Shown in pieces: positions 38,880 through 48,145 of a stretch of 64,000 nt of DNA. Below the pieces are notes generated by a model. That model searched no databases. It was not told where the DNA came from and saw nothing but the letters and a program-made list of their open reading frames with translations. Source of the stretch: Rhodoferax sp. BAB1 (GTDB lineage: Bacteria > Pseudomonadota > Gammaproteobacteria > Burkholderiales > Burkholderiaceae_C); contig NZ_CP054424.1 of NCBI RefSeq assembly GCF_013334205.1, positions 2,872,001 to 2,936,000 of the forward strand, in the 5' to 3' direction. The position numbers and the translations under genes are program-made. Numbering within the stretch: position 1 is the stretch's first letter; each line of letters opens with the position of its first letter.

Positions 38880-39761
38880 TCAGGGCTCGATGGCCAGACC
38901 CGCCAGGGGCTCGCCCTGAGCGATCAGACCGATTTCGGTGGCGCGCCCGCTGGCCAGGTCCAGTCGGTACAGACGCGTCTGTGTCTGGCCGACGGGCCGG
39001 GCCGCCAGCAGGGCCGTGTTGGCAATGTCCGAAATGTCGAAGTGCGCCTCGGCCAGCGGGCCCGTGCCCAGCAGGCCCACGGTGCGCAACTGGCCCGTGT
39101 TGGGCGAGACCACCGGCTCGGCGCCTTCGGCCGAGCCCTGCATGAGCAGCGCACCCAGCGCACGGTCGATGGCGTAGTTGGTGGTGATCTTTTCGTTCTT
39201 CTGGTTGTAGGTGTAGGCCACGCCGGCGATGTCGGGCGTGCGGCCCGCATGGCGGTCGCCGGCCACATAACGCAGCGCGCCGTCGGGCTGCACACCGGGC
39301 TGGGCCGCATCACCATCCACCACGGCATTCGTTTCCGGATGCAGGCGCAGGTTCTGCGCGCTGGCACTGACGACGCGGATGCGGTCGACCGTGGGATTGA
39401 AGTCGAAGCCGCTCACGCCCCCCTGGACGGGCCAGGGCTGGGGTGCGGCTGCCGCCACGGGCAACAGGCGTGCCTGCGCCGTGTCGACGGTGTAAAGGCG
39501 GCCGCTGTCGGCCAGGGCGAAGAGCACACCGCGGGCCACGCGGTAGTCGACGCCCCGCAGGCTGTCCCCCGGGGCCAGGCCGTTGAGCGCGCGGCGATCG
39601 AGCACCTGCTGTGGCCGGTCGGCCTTGAAGCGGATCAGTTCGTGCTGGCGGGTCACGGCATAGACCGTGTCCTGGGGCAGGGGCGCCGTGGGCAGAGCAC
39701 AGGCCGTGAGCAGCAGGGCCAGGCCCGGGGCCAGTGCGAGGAAGGGGCGTTGCGTTTTCAT
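38880..39761 (-). CDS. DUF4394-domain lipoprotein
   Basis: 293-aa protein with a lipoprotein signal: LALLLTAC with lipid-bearing Cys near residue 21. The mature part fits DUF4394: repeated beta strands with VYAVTRQHELIRFKA, LRGVDYRVARGVLFALADSGRLYTVD, FDFNPTVDRIRVVSASAQNLRLHPE and a final ATEIGLIAQGEPLAGLAIEP, suggesting a beta-propeller-like fold. Function unknown. Start ATG 39761 has a good Shine-Dalgarno (AGGAG). First gene of a tight trio with the cupredoxin-like and GGDEF/EAL genes. Expected as an outer- or inner-membrane-anchored periplasmic protein. Confidence 0.85.
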   Translation of the reverse strand: MKTQRPFLALAPGLALLLTACALPTAPLPQDTVYAVTRQHELIRFKADRPQQVLDRRALNGLAPGDSLRGVDYRVARGVLFALADSGRLYTVDTAQARLLPVAAAAPQPWPVQGGVSGFDFNPTVDRIRVVSASAQNLRLHPETNAVVDGDAAQPGVQPDGALRYVAGDRHAGRTPDIAGVAYTYNQKNEKITTNYAIDRALGALLMQGSAEGAEPVVSPNTGQLRTVGLLGTGPLAEAHFDISDIANTALLAARPVGQTQTRLYRLDLASGRATEIGLIAQGEPLAGLAIEP

Positions 39762-39846
39762 GGTGCACTCCTGAGGACCGGTGGCGCCGCCGCCCGCCGA
39801 TGCGCGGGCATCGGGCAGCACAAACCGGTCCATCCTAGACCAAGTG

Positions 39847-39872
39847 GCGCCCCGCTGCAGACCGCGGGGCGC
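39847..39872 (-). terminator. Strong hairpin after ftsZ
   Basis: GCGCCCCGC and GCGGGGCGC (9 bp perfect) around an eight-base loop, beginning 12 bases after the ftsZ stop. No T-tract follows, so it may be a Rho-assisted terminator or an mRNA-stabilising stem at the end of the dcw cluster. Confidence 0.55.
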
Positions 39873-39884
39873 ATGTCACCTCAC

Positions 39885-41126
39885 TCAGTCGGCCTGCTTG
39901 CGCAAAAAGGCCGGGATCTCGAAATCATCCATGCCGCCCGAGGACAGCGCGTCCACCTTGGCCGCGGCCTGGGTGCGGTCGCGCGTGCGCCAGACACTGG
40001 GCGTGGCCATGGCGTTGTAGTCGGGCTGGGCCACGCCGGGCGCCTGGGCGGCCGTGCCCGGGGCCACGGCGTTGTTCAGCGTGGGCACCTGGAAAGGCAC
40101 GTTGTCGGTGCCGGTGCGCAACGTGGTGGTCAGCACCTGCAGCGGGGGCGCGGTGCGGCGCACGCCCTGACGCGACAGGCCGGTGGCCACCACGGTGACG
40201 CGGATCTGGTCGGCCAGGCTGTCGTCGTAGGCGGTGCCGTAGATCACGTGCGCATCGGGCGAGGCGTAGGCACGGATGGTGTTCATCGCCAGCTTGGACT
40301 CGGACAGCTTGAGGCTGCCCTTGGCCGCGGTGATCAGCACCAGCACGCCCTTGGCGCCCGACAGGTCGATGCCTTCGAGCAGCGGGCAGGCCACGGCCTG
40401 CTCGGCGGCGATACGCGCGCGGTCCGGGCCGTTGGCCGCGGCCGTGCCCATCATGGCCTTGCCGGGCTCGCCCATGACGGTGCGCACGTCTTCGAAGTCC
40501 ACGTTCACATGCCCGGGCACGTTGATGATCTCGGCGATGCCGCCCACGGCGTTCTTCAGCACGTCGTTGGCGTGCGCGAAGGCCTCGTCCTGGGTGATGT
40601 CGTCGCCCAGCACTTCCTGCAGCTTCTCGTTGAGCACCACGATCAGCGAGTCGACGTTGGCCTCCAGCTCGGTCAGGCCGGCGTCGGCGTTGGTCATGCG
40701 GCGACCGCCCTCCCAGTCGAAGGGCTTGGTCACCACGCCCACGGTCAGGATGCCCATCTCCTTGGCCACGCGCGCGATCACGGGCGCCGCACCGGTGCCT
40801 GTGCCGCCGCCCATGCCGGCAGTGATGAAGAGCATGTGCGCGCCGGCAATGGCGCTCTGGATGTCTTCCACGGCCAGTTCTGCGGCGTCGCGGCCCTTCT
40901 CGGGTTTGCTGCCCGCGCCCAGGCCGCTGCCACCGAGCTGGATGACCTTGTGCGCGCTGCTGCGGCTCAGGGCCTGCGCGTCGGTGTTGGCGCAGATGAA
41001 TTCCACGCCCTGCACCTCGCGCTCGATCATGTGCTCGACGGCATTGCCGCCGCCGCCGCCCACGCCGATGACCTTGATCTGGGTGCCCAGGTTGAAGGCT
41101 GCGTCTTCAATCATTTCGATGCTCAT
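39885..41126 (-). CDS. ftsZ: Cell division protein FtsZ
   Basis: Tubulin-like GTPase that forms the Z ring. 413 aa from MSIEMIEDAAFNLG with Shine-Dalgarno AAGGAG. The tubulin signature GGGTGTG is at 106-112, the synergy loop includes GVNAD-type contacts in the form NVDFEDVRTVM, and the C-terminal peptide DDFEIPAFLRKQAD is the conserved FtsA/ZipA-binding tail. A variable linker (about 320-395) separates them. It ends the dcw cluster, 136 bases after ftsA, long enough for a separate promoter, though none is clear. Confidence 0.98.
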   Translation of the reverse strand: MSIEMIEDAAFNLGTQIKVIGVGGGGGNAVEHMIEREVQGVEFICANTDAQALSRSSAHKVIQLGGSGLGAGSKPEKGRDAAELAVEDIQSAIAGAHMLFITAGMGGGTGTGAAPVIARVAKEMGILTVGVVTKPFDWEGGRRMTNADAGLTELEANVDSLIVVLNEKLQEVLGDDITQDEAFAHANDVLKNAVGGIAEIINVPGHVNVDFEDVRTVMGEPGKAMMGTAAANGPDRARIAAEQAVACPLLEGIDLSGAKGVLVLITAAKGSLKLSESKLAMNTIRAYASPDAHVIYGTAYDDSLADQIRVTVVATGLSRQGVRRTAPPLQVLTTTLRTGTDNVPFQVPTLNNAVAPGTAAQAPGVAQPDYNAMATPSVWRTRDRTQAAAKVDALSSGGMDDFEIPAFLRKQAD

Positions 41127-41262
41127 GCTGTTCTCCTTAAATCCAGTTGCCTTGTGTCGTGTGTGTTTGCTCTGTCGGGTCGATGCCGCGAACCTGGCGG
41201 TCCGGTACACCGCCGCCGGTGGTGCGGACTGCCTCGCGCGAGCCAGAGTCTGTGTTTCATGG

Positions 41263-42492
41263 TCAGAAATTCCCGATGAACCAGTCCTTGACGCGCCCCA
41301 CGGCGTTTTTCATGGAGCCATGTTTCTGCGCCACCTTGTAGCCGCGCAGGCGCGCCAGGCGCGCCTCTTCGAGCAGGCCCATCACGGTGGCCGCGCGCGG
41401 CTGGCCCACCATGTCGGACAGCGCCCCGCTGTACTTCGGCACACCGCGGCGCACCGGCTTGAGGAAGATGTCCTCGCCCAGCTCGACCATGCCCGGCATG
41501 ATAGAACTGCCACCGGTGAGCACGATGCCCGAGGACAGCACTTCCTCGCAGCCCGAATCGCGCAGCACCTGCTGCACGAGGGAGAAGATTTCCTCGATGC
41601 GCGGCTCGATCACGCCGGCCAGGGCCTGGCGACTCAGCATGCGCGGGCCGCGGTCACCCAGGCCGGGCACCTCGACCTGGATGTCCGGGTCGGCCAGCAG
41701 CTGCTTGGCATAACCGCTCTCGACCTTGATGTCCTCGGCGTCCTTGGTCGGCGTGCGCAGCGCCATGGCGATGTCGCTGGTGATCAGGTCGCCGGCGATC
41801 GGGATCACCGAGGTGTAGCGGATCGCGCCGCCCGTGAACACCGCCACGTCGGTGGTGCCGGCGCCGATGTCCACGCAGGCCACGCCCAGTTCCTTCTCGT
41901 CGTCCGTCAGCACCGAGAGGCTGGAGGCCAGCGGGTTGAGCATGAGCTGTTCGACCTCCAGGCCGCAGCGGCGCACGCACTTGATGATGTTCTCGGCCGC
42001 GCTCTGCGCGCCGGTCACGATGTGCACCTTGGCCTCCAGGCGGATGCCGCTCATGCCGATGGGCTCGCGCACGTCCTGGCCGTCGATGATGAATTCCTGC
42101 GGTTCGACCAGCAGCAGGCGCTGGTCCGAGGAGATGTTGATGGCCTTGGCCGTCTCCACCACACGCGCCACGTCGGCTGCGTTGACCTCGCGGTCCTTCA
42201 CCGCCACCATGCCGCTGGAGTTGATGCCGCGGATGTGGCTGCCGGTGATGCCGGTATAGACCCGCGTGATCTTGCAGTCGGCCATGAACTCGGCCTCTTT
42301 CAGCGCCTGCTGGATGCTGTGCACCGTGGCGTCGATGTTGACCACCACGCCGCGTTTGAGGCCGTTGCTGGGTGCCACACCCAGCCCGGCCAGCTTGAGC
42401 TCCCCGCCGGGCAGCACCTCGGCCACCACCACCATCACCTTGGCGGTGCCGATGTCGAGGCCGACGACCAGATCCTTGTACTCTTTTGCCAT
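41263..42492 (-). CDS. ftsA: Cell division protein FtsA
   Basis: Actin-like protein that anchors FtsZ to the membrane and recruits later divisome proteins. 409 aa. N-terminal phosphate-1 loop VGLDIGTAKVMVVVAE, phosphate-2 CVDIGAGTTDVAVFTGG, adenosine motif SGIVLTGGSSIMPG, and C-terminal amphipathic helix KNAVGRVKDWFIGNF, the membrane-targeting sequence. 21 bases after ftsQ and 136 bases before ftsZ. Confidence 0.98.
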   Translation of the reverse strand: MAKEYKDLVVGLDIGTAKVMVVVAEVLPGGELKLAGLGVAPSNGLKRGVVVNIDATVHSIQQALKEAEFMADCKITRVYTGITGSHIRGINSSGMVAVKDREVNAADVARVVETAKAINISSDQRLLLVEPQEFIIDGQDVREPIGMSGIRLEAKVHIVTGAQSAAENIIKCVRRCGLEVEQLMLNPLASSLSVLTDDEKELGVACVDIGAGTTDVAVFTGGAIRYTSVIPIAGDLITSDIAMALRTPTKDAEDIKVESGYAKQLLADPDIQVEVPGLGDRGPRMLSRQALAGVIEPRIEEIFSLVQQVLRDSGCEEVLSSGIVLTGGSSIMPGMVELGEDIFLKPVRRGVPKYSGALSDMVGQPRAATVMGLLEEARLARLRGYKVAQKHGSMKNAVGRVKDWFIGNF

Positions 42493-42513
42493 GTCGATGG
42501 TCCTGCTTTTTTC

Positions 42514-43301
42514 CTAGTTTTTCCTGGCCGGGTCCTGCGCCGTCACCGTGCTCACGCCACGCAGGCGCAGGGCATAACCCTGGGCGTAGCGCAGGTCGGC
42601 CCCCTCCAGCGCGTCGAGCTTGCGGCCGTGGTGCGCCGCCACCTGCGCCACCGTGCCCAGGAACTGCCGCGCGCGCGCCGTCACCTCCGGCACGCCGCCG
42701 CTGCCCAGCTCCAGGCTGGCCCCGCTGGCCAGCTGCACGCGCCAGTTGCCGCGCCCGCTCAGGGCCAGCTGCTCGATGGGCAGGTCCAGCGCCTCGAACA
42801 GGGGCAAAAGCTCGCGGTACATGGCCAGCACCTGGGCCGACTGTTCGACCGGGCCGTCCAGCCGCGGCAGCTGGTCCTGCTCGATCTCGCCGAGGTTGGC
42901 CTCGAAGACTTCGCCGTGGCTGTTGACCAGGGTGGACTCGCCCTCCTCGCCCCAGTAGGCCGCGGCCTGGTGCTCCTGCAGGACCACCCGCAGGCGGCTG
43001 GGGAACTCGCGCTGCACCACGGCGCGCCGCACCCAGGGCACGGACTCGAAAGCCAGGCGCACGGCGTTGAGGTCCACCGTCAGGAAAGTGCCCTTGAGTT
43101 GCGGCCCCACGTGCGCGCGCAGCGTCAGCGCGCTGGTGTGGCTGATGTCACCCAGCACCGTCAGGCCGCGGATCGCGAACACCGGGTGCTGCATCAGCCA
43201 GCGCCCGCCCGTACCCAGCGCCAGCAGCAGGAAACCGAGCAGCAGCAGATTGGCTGTCAGGTTCATGAGCTTGACGTCGAGGGGAACGGGCAGGCTGGAG
43301 C

Positions 43302-43305
<4 letters not shown>
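42514..43305 (-). CDS. ftsQ: Cell division protein FtsQ
   Basis: Bitopic divisome protein linking FtsA/FtsZ to FtsBL and FtsWI. 263 aa. Membrane helix about 16-35 ([16 protein letters not shown]), then a POTRA domain beginning [16 protein letters not shown] (about 40-110), and the FtsQ/DivIB beta domain with [31 protein letters not shown]. The start overlaps the ddl stop (ATGA). Residue order and cluster position make the call secure. Confidence 0.95.
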
Positions 43306-44243
<938 letters not shown>

Positions 44244-44254
44244 TTGTTCCTTGC

Positions 44255-45664
44255 TCACTTCTTGCCACTTCCCGTCAACTCGACCACCCTGGCCGGCACC
44301 CCACCGATGGAGCCCGCCCCCATGCACATCACCACGTCACCCGCACGCGCGTTGTCCAGGATGGCCTGCGGCATGGCCGCGATGTCGTCCACGAACACCG
44401 GCTCCAGCTTGCCGGCCACGCGCAGTGCGCGCGCCAGGCTGCGCCCGTCGGCCGCCACGATGGGCGCCTCGCCCGCGGCGTAGACCTCGGCCAGCAGCAC
44501 GGCGTCCGCCTCGGCGATGACCTTGACAAAATCCTCGAAGCAATCGCGCGTGCGTGTGTAGCGATGCGGCTGGAAGGACAGCACCAGGCGCCGCCCGGGG
44601 AAGGCGCCGCGCGCCGCGGCCAGCGTGGCCGCCATCTCCACCGGGTGATGCCCGTAGTCGTCGATCAGCGTGAACGTGCCGCCGTCTTTGGCCGGCACCT
44701 CGCCGTAACGCTGGAAACGCCGGCCCACGCCCTTGAACTCGGCCAGGGCCTTGAGCAGCGCGGCGTCGGCGACATCCAGCTCCGCTGCCACCGCAATCGC
44801 CGACAGGGCGTTGAGCACGTTGTGGCGGCCCGGCAGGTTGAGCACCACGTCCAGGTCCGGCAGCACCACGCCGTTGCGCCGTTGCGCGGTGAAATGCATC
44901 TGCCCGGCCACGGCCCGCACGTTCACCGCCCGCACCTGCGCGCCCTCGTTGAAACCGTAGCTGGTGATGGGGCAGTTCACCTCGGGCACGATCTCGCGCA
45001 CCGCGGCGTCGTCCGTGCACAGGATGGCCGTGCCGTAGAAAGGCATCCGGTGCAGGAAATCGACAAAGGCCTTCTTGAGATTGCCGAAGTCATGCCCGTA
45101 GGTTTCCATGTGGTCGGCATCGATATTGGTCACGACGGCCATCACCGGCAGCAGATTCAGGAAGGAGGCATCGCTCTCGTCGGCCTCGACCACGATGTAG
45201 TCACCGCTGCCCAGACGCGCATTGGCGTTGGCGCTGTTGAGGCGGCCGCCGATCACGAAGGTCGGGTCCAGCCCGGCCTCGGCCAGCACGCTGGCCACCA
45301 GGCTGGTGGTGGTGGTCTTGCCGTGCGTACCGGCAATCGCGATGCCCTGCTTCAGGCGCATCAGCTCGGCCAGCATCACGGCGCGCGGCACCACGGGTAT
45401 CTTCTTCTCGCGCGCGGCCAGCACCTCGGGGTTGTCGGGTTTGACGGCGGTCGAGGTCACCACGGCGTCAGCCCCTTCAATGTGGCTGCCCGCATGGCCC
45501 ACACAGGTGCGGATGCCCAGCGCAGCCAGACGACGCAGCGTCGCGCTGTCGCTCAGGTCCGAGCCTGAGATGCCGTAGCCCAGGTTGTGCAGCACCTCGG
45601 CAATGCCGGACATGCCGGCACCACCCAGGCCCACAAAATGGATTTTCTTGATCGCGTGTTTCAT
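44255..45664 (-). CDS. murC: UDP-N-acetylmuramate--L-alanine ligase MurC
   Basis: Adds L-Ala to UDP-MurNAc. 469 aa. Rossmann-like N-terminus [19 protein letters not shown] (9-27), P-loop [11 protein letters not shown] (111-121), [12 protein letters not shown] in the middle domain, and C-terminal [10 protein letters not shown] and PHRYTRT. ATGA overlap with murG upstream; ddl follows after 11 bases. Confidence 0.98.
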   Translation of the reverse strand: MKHAIKKIHFVGLGGAGMSGIAEVLHNLGYGISGSDLSDSATLRRLAALGIRTCVGHAGSHIEGADAVVTSTAVKPDNPEVLAAREKKIPVVPRAVMLAELMRLKQGIAIAGTHGKTTTTSLVASVLAEAGLDPTFVIGGRLNSANANARLGSGDYIVVEADESDASFLNLLPVMAVVTNIDADHMETYGHDFGNLKKAFVDFLHRMPFYGTAILCTDDAAVREIVPEVNCPITSYGFNEGAQVRAVNVRAVAGQMHFTAQRRNGVVLPDLDVVLNLPGRHNVLNALSAIAVAAELDVADAALLKALAEFKGVGRRFQRYGEVPAKDGGTFTLIDDYGHHPVEMAATLAAARGAFPGRRLVLSFQPHRYTRTRDCFEDFVKVIAEADAVLLAEVYAAGEAPIVAADGRSLARALRVAGKLEPVFVDDIAAMPQAILDNARAGDVVMCMGAGSIGGVPARVVELTGSGKK

Positions 45665-46725
45665 CGTGCCAGCTCCTCGCAGGCGGCGACCACCTGTGCG
45701 GTGGCCTCGGTCTGGGCCTGGCCCTGTGCCTGCTCGGCCCAGCGCAGCAGCGTGCCGCGATCGAGGTTCTGCAGCAGATCGGCCAGTCGTTCAGGGGTCA
45801 GTTCCTGTTGGGGCAGCAGCAGCCCCGCGCCCTGGTCCACCAGGAAACGCGCATTGCTCGTCTGGTGGTCGTCCACCGCCGCCGGGAAGGGTACAAACGC
45901 CGCAGCGGCGCCGACGGCGGCAAGCTCGGTCACGGTGCTGGCCCCGGCACGGCAGAGCACAAGATCGGCCGCGGCAAACGCCTGCGCCGTGTCCTCGATG
46001 AAGGGCGTGAGCTCGGCCTGCACACCGGCTGCGGCGTAGTTCGCGCGCAGCGCATCGATCTGCGTCGCGCCGCTCTGGTGGATGACCTGCGGGCGCTGCT
46101 CGGCCGGGATCAGGGCCAGCGCGCGTGGCACCACCTCGTTCAAGGCCTTCGCCCCCAGGCTGCCACCGACCACCAGCAGGTGCAGCGGCCCGCTGCGGCC
46201 GGCAAAGCGCTGGGCCGGCTGCGCCTGCTGCAGGAAGGCGGCACGCAAAGGGTTGCCCACCCACAGCCCCTGCTTGATCGCGCCGGGGAAGGCGGTGTAC
46301 ACACGGTCGGCCACACCGGCCAGCACCTTGTTGGCCAGGCCGGCCACCGAGTTCTGTTCGTGCAGCACCAGGGGCTTGCCCAGCAGCACGCCCATCATCC
46401 CGGCCGGGAAGGTGATGTAGCCGCCCAGGCCGATGATCACATCGGGTTGCACACGGCGCACCACCTGGATGCTCTGCCAGAAGGCCTTGAGCAGGCGCAG
46501 CGGCAGCAGGGCCAGCGTGAGCGGCCCCTTGCCACGCACGCCGCCGAAGTCGATGGACTCGAAGGCAAAACCGCGCGGCGGCACCAGCCGGCCTTCCATG
46601 CCGGCCTGGTTGCCCAGCCAGTGCACGCGCCAGCCCTTCTCACGCAGGGCCTCGGCCACGGCCAAGCCCGGGAAGATATGCCCCCCCGTGCCGCCAGCCA
46701 TCACCAATGCGCAGCGTTCGGTCAT
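45661..46725 (-). CDS. murG: UDP-GlcNAc--lipid I GlcNAc transferase MurG
   Basis: Makes lipid II from lipid I on the inner face of the membrane. 354 aa from [20 protein letters not shown]; the GGTGGH glycine loop is at 11-16, and the donor-binding C-terminal domain has [38 protein letters not shown]. The ATG overlaps the stop of the 58-codon ORF (ATGA) and lies downstream of a GGAGG inside the tandem repeat. Start at 46725 matches family N-termini; the longer frame to 46806 is repeat-derived. Confidence 0.97.
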   Translation of the reverse strand: MTERCALVMAGGTGGHIFPGLAVAEALREKGWRVHWLGNQAGMEGRLVPPRGFAFESIDFGGVRGKGPLTLALLPLRLLKAFWQSIQVVRRVQPDVIIGLGGYITFPAGMMGVLLGKPLVLHEQNSVAGLANKVLAGVADRVYTAFPGAIKQGLWVGNPLRAAFLQQAQPAQRFAGRSGPLHLLVVGGSLGAKALNEVVPRALALIPAEQRPQVIHQSGATQIDALRANYAAAGVQAELTPFIEDTAQAFAAADLVLCRAGASTVTELAAVGAAAAFVPFPAAVDDHQTSNARFLVDQGAGLLLPQQELTPERLADLLQNLDRGTLLRWAEQAQGQAQTEATAQVVAACEELAR

Positions 46726-46898
46726 GACCGACCTCCGTGCATGAGCCATGGCGCGTACCGCGCCATGCTGCGCGGCGCGCAATGTCTGTTTTGGTGAACC
46801 CGGCAACTCATGATCTGCCTCCGTGCATCAGTCATGTCGCGTACCGCGTCATGCTGCGCTGCGCGCAGTGCCGTGTTTTGATGAAACAGACAACTCAT
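46722..46898 (-). CDS. 58-codon ORF between ftsW and murG, created by a tandem repeat
   Basis: ORF starting [19 protein letters not shown] and ending WLMHGGRS. Its ATG overlaps the ftsW stop and its stop overlaps the murG ATG, both as ATGA, with GGAGG a few bases before each start. The peptide is internally repetitive ([17 protein letters not shown] / [15 protein letters not shown]) because the DNA is an 86/87-bp direct repeat. Its last residues LMHGGRS mirror the FtsW C-terminus LMHGGRA. No domain, signal or membrane segment. It may only keep ribosomes moving from ftsW to murG. Whether a stable peptide is made is unknown. Confidence 0.45.
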   Translation of the reverse strand: MSCLFHQNTALRAAQHDAVRDMTDARRQIMSCRVHQNRHCAPRSMARYAPWLMHGGRS

Positions 46899-46932
46899 GC
46901 CCGACCTCCGTGCATAAGTTGTCTGTTTTCGT
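46732..46932. repeat. 86/87-bp tandem repeat at the ftsW-murG junction
   Basis: Unit 1 is 46732-46817, unit 2 is 46818-46904, and a shortened third copy runs from 46905 to about 46932. Each begins CCTCCGTGCAT (minus strand ATGCACGGAGG, a Shine-Dalgarno). Units 1 and 2 share most bases, including CGCGTACCGCG. Unit 1 also holds a perfect hairpin CATGGCGCG-TAC-CGCGCCATG. The third copy encodes the last residues of FtsW. Confidence 0.85.
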
Positions 46933-48145
46933 AATCGATTCTCAGCACGATGGCCACCGCCACCATGTTCATCAGGATGGCCGAACCGCCGTAACTCATG
47001 AAGGGCAGGGTCAGGCCCTTGGTCGGCAGGGCGCCGAGGTTCACGCCCATGTTGATGAAGGCCTGGAAGCCCATCCACACGCCCACGCCCTGCGCGACCA
47101 GGCCGGCGAAGACGCGGTCCAGCGCGATGGCCTGGCGTCCGATGTGCATGACGCGCCGCGTGAGCCAGAAGAACATGGCGATGATGCTCAGCACGCCCAG
47201 CAGACCGAACTCCTCGCCGATCACGGCCAGCAGGAAGTCGGTGTGCGCCTCGGGCAGCCAGTGCAGCTTCTCCACGCTGCCGCCCAGGCCCACGCCGAAG
47301 ATCTGACCGCGGCCGAAGGCGATCAGCGAATGCGAGAGCTGGTAGCCCTTGCCCAGGGTGTGGCGCTCGTCCCAGGGATCGAGGTAGGCAAAGATGCGTT
47401 CGCGCCGCCACTCGCTCAGCGCGATCATCAGCACGAAGGCCACCAGCAGGATGGCGGCGATCAGGAAGAACATGCGGGCGTTCACCCCGCCCAGGAACAG
47501 GATGCCCATGGCGATCACGGCAATCACCATGAAGGCGCCCATGTCGGGCTCGGCCAGCAGCAGCAGGCCGATGATGGCCACGGCCGCGCCCATGGGGGCG
47601 ACAGCGCGGAAGAAGTGCTCCTTCACGTCCATCTTGCGCACCATGTAATCGGCCGCGTAGAGCAGCACGGCCAGCTTGGCCAGCTCCGAGGGCTGGAAGT
47701 TGGTGATGCCCAGGGCAATCCAGCGCCGCGCGCCGTTCACGCCCTTGCCGATGCCGGGGATCAGCACCGCCACCAGCAGCACCAGCGCGGCCACCAGCAG
47801 CCAGGGCGCCAGCTTCTCCCACCGGGCCATGGGAATCTGGAAGGCGATCAGCGCCGCCACGAAGGCCACCACCAGCGAGAGCAGGTGACGCGTCAGGAAA
47901 TGCGTGTGGGCATAACGCCCGAACTTGGGGTTGTCGGGCAAGGCGATGGAGGCCGAATACACCATCACCAGACCCCAGGCCAGCAAGGCCACCACCACCC
48001 AGACCAGGGCATGGTCGAAATCGGACAGGCGCACCGGCTGGCTGCCGCTGCGACCGTAACCCTGCGGCCCCAGGCGCACGGGCAGCGCATCGCTCGCCGG
48101 CGCGCCGCCGAACCAGCCACGAATGCGTTGCGCCAATACCGTCAT
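46895..48145 (-). CDS. ftsW: Septal SEDS glycosyltransferase FtsW
   Basis: Peptidoglycan polymerase of the divisome, partner of FtsI. 416 aa, about ten membrane helices. SEDS hallmarks: [53 protein letters not shown], the loop [26 protein letters not shown] and GEEFGLLGV, and C-terminal [18 protein letters not shown] cytoplasmic N-terminal tail (1-40) precedes the first helix. Overlaps murD (ATGA). The last codons (LMHGGRA) lie inside the tandem repeat, so the C-terminus was probably altered by the duplication. Confidence 0.96.
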   Translation of the reverse strand: MTVLAQRIRGWFGGAPASDALPVRLGPQGYGRSGSQPVRLSDFDHALVWVVVALLAWGLVMVYSASIALPDNPKFGRYAHTHFLTRHLLSLVVAFVAALIAFQIPMARWEKLAPWLLVAALVLLVAVLIPGIGKGVNGARRWIALGITNFQPSELAKLAVLLYAADYMVRKMDVKEHFFRAVAPMGAAVAIIGLLLLAEPDMGAFMVIAVIAMGILFLGGVNARMFFLIAAILLVAFVLMIALSEWRRERIFAYLDPWDERHTLGKGYQLSHSLIAFGRGQIFGVGLGGSVEKLHWLPEAHTDFLLAVIGEEFGLLGVLSIIAMFFWLTRRVMHIGRQAIALDRVFAGLVAQGVGVWMGFQAFINMGVNLGALPTKGLTLPFMSYGGSAILMNMVAVAIVLRIDYENRQLMHGGRA

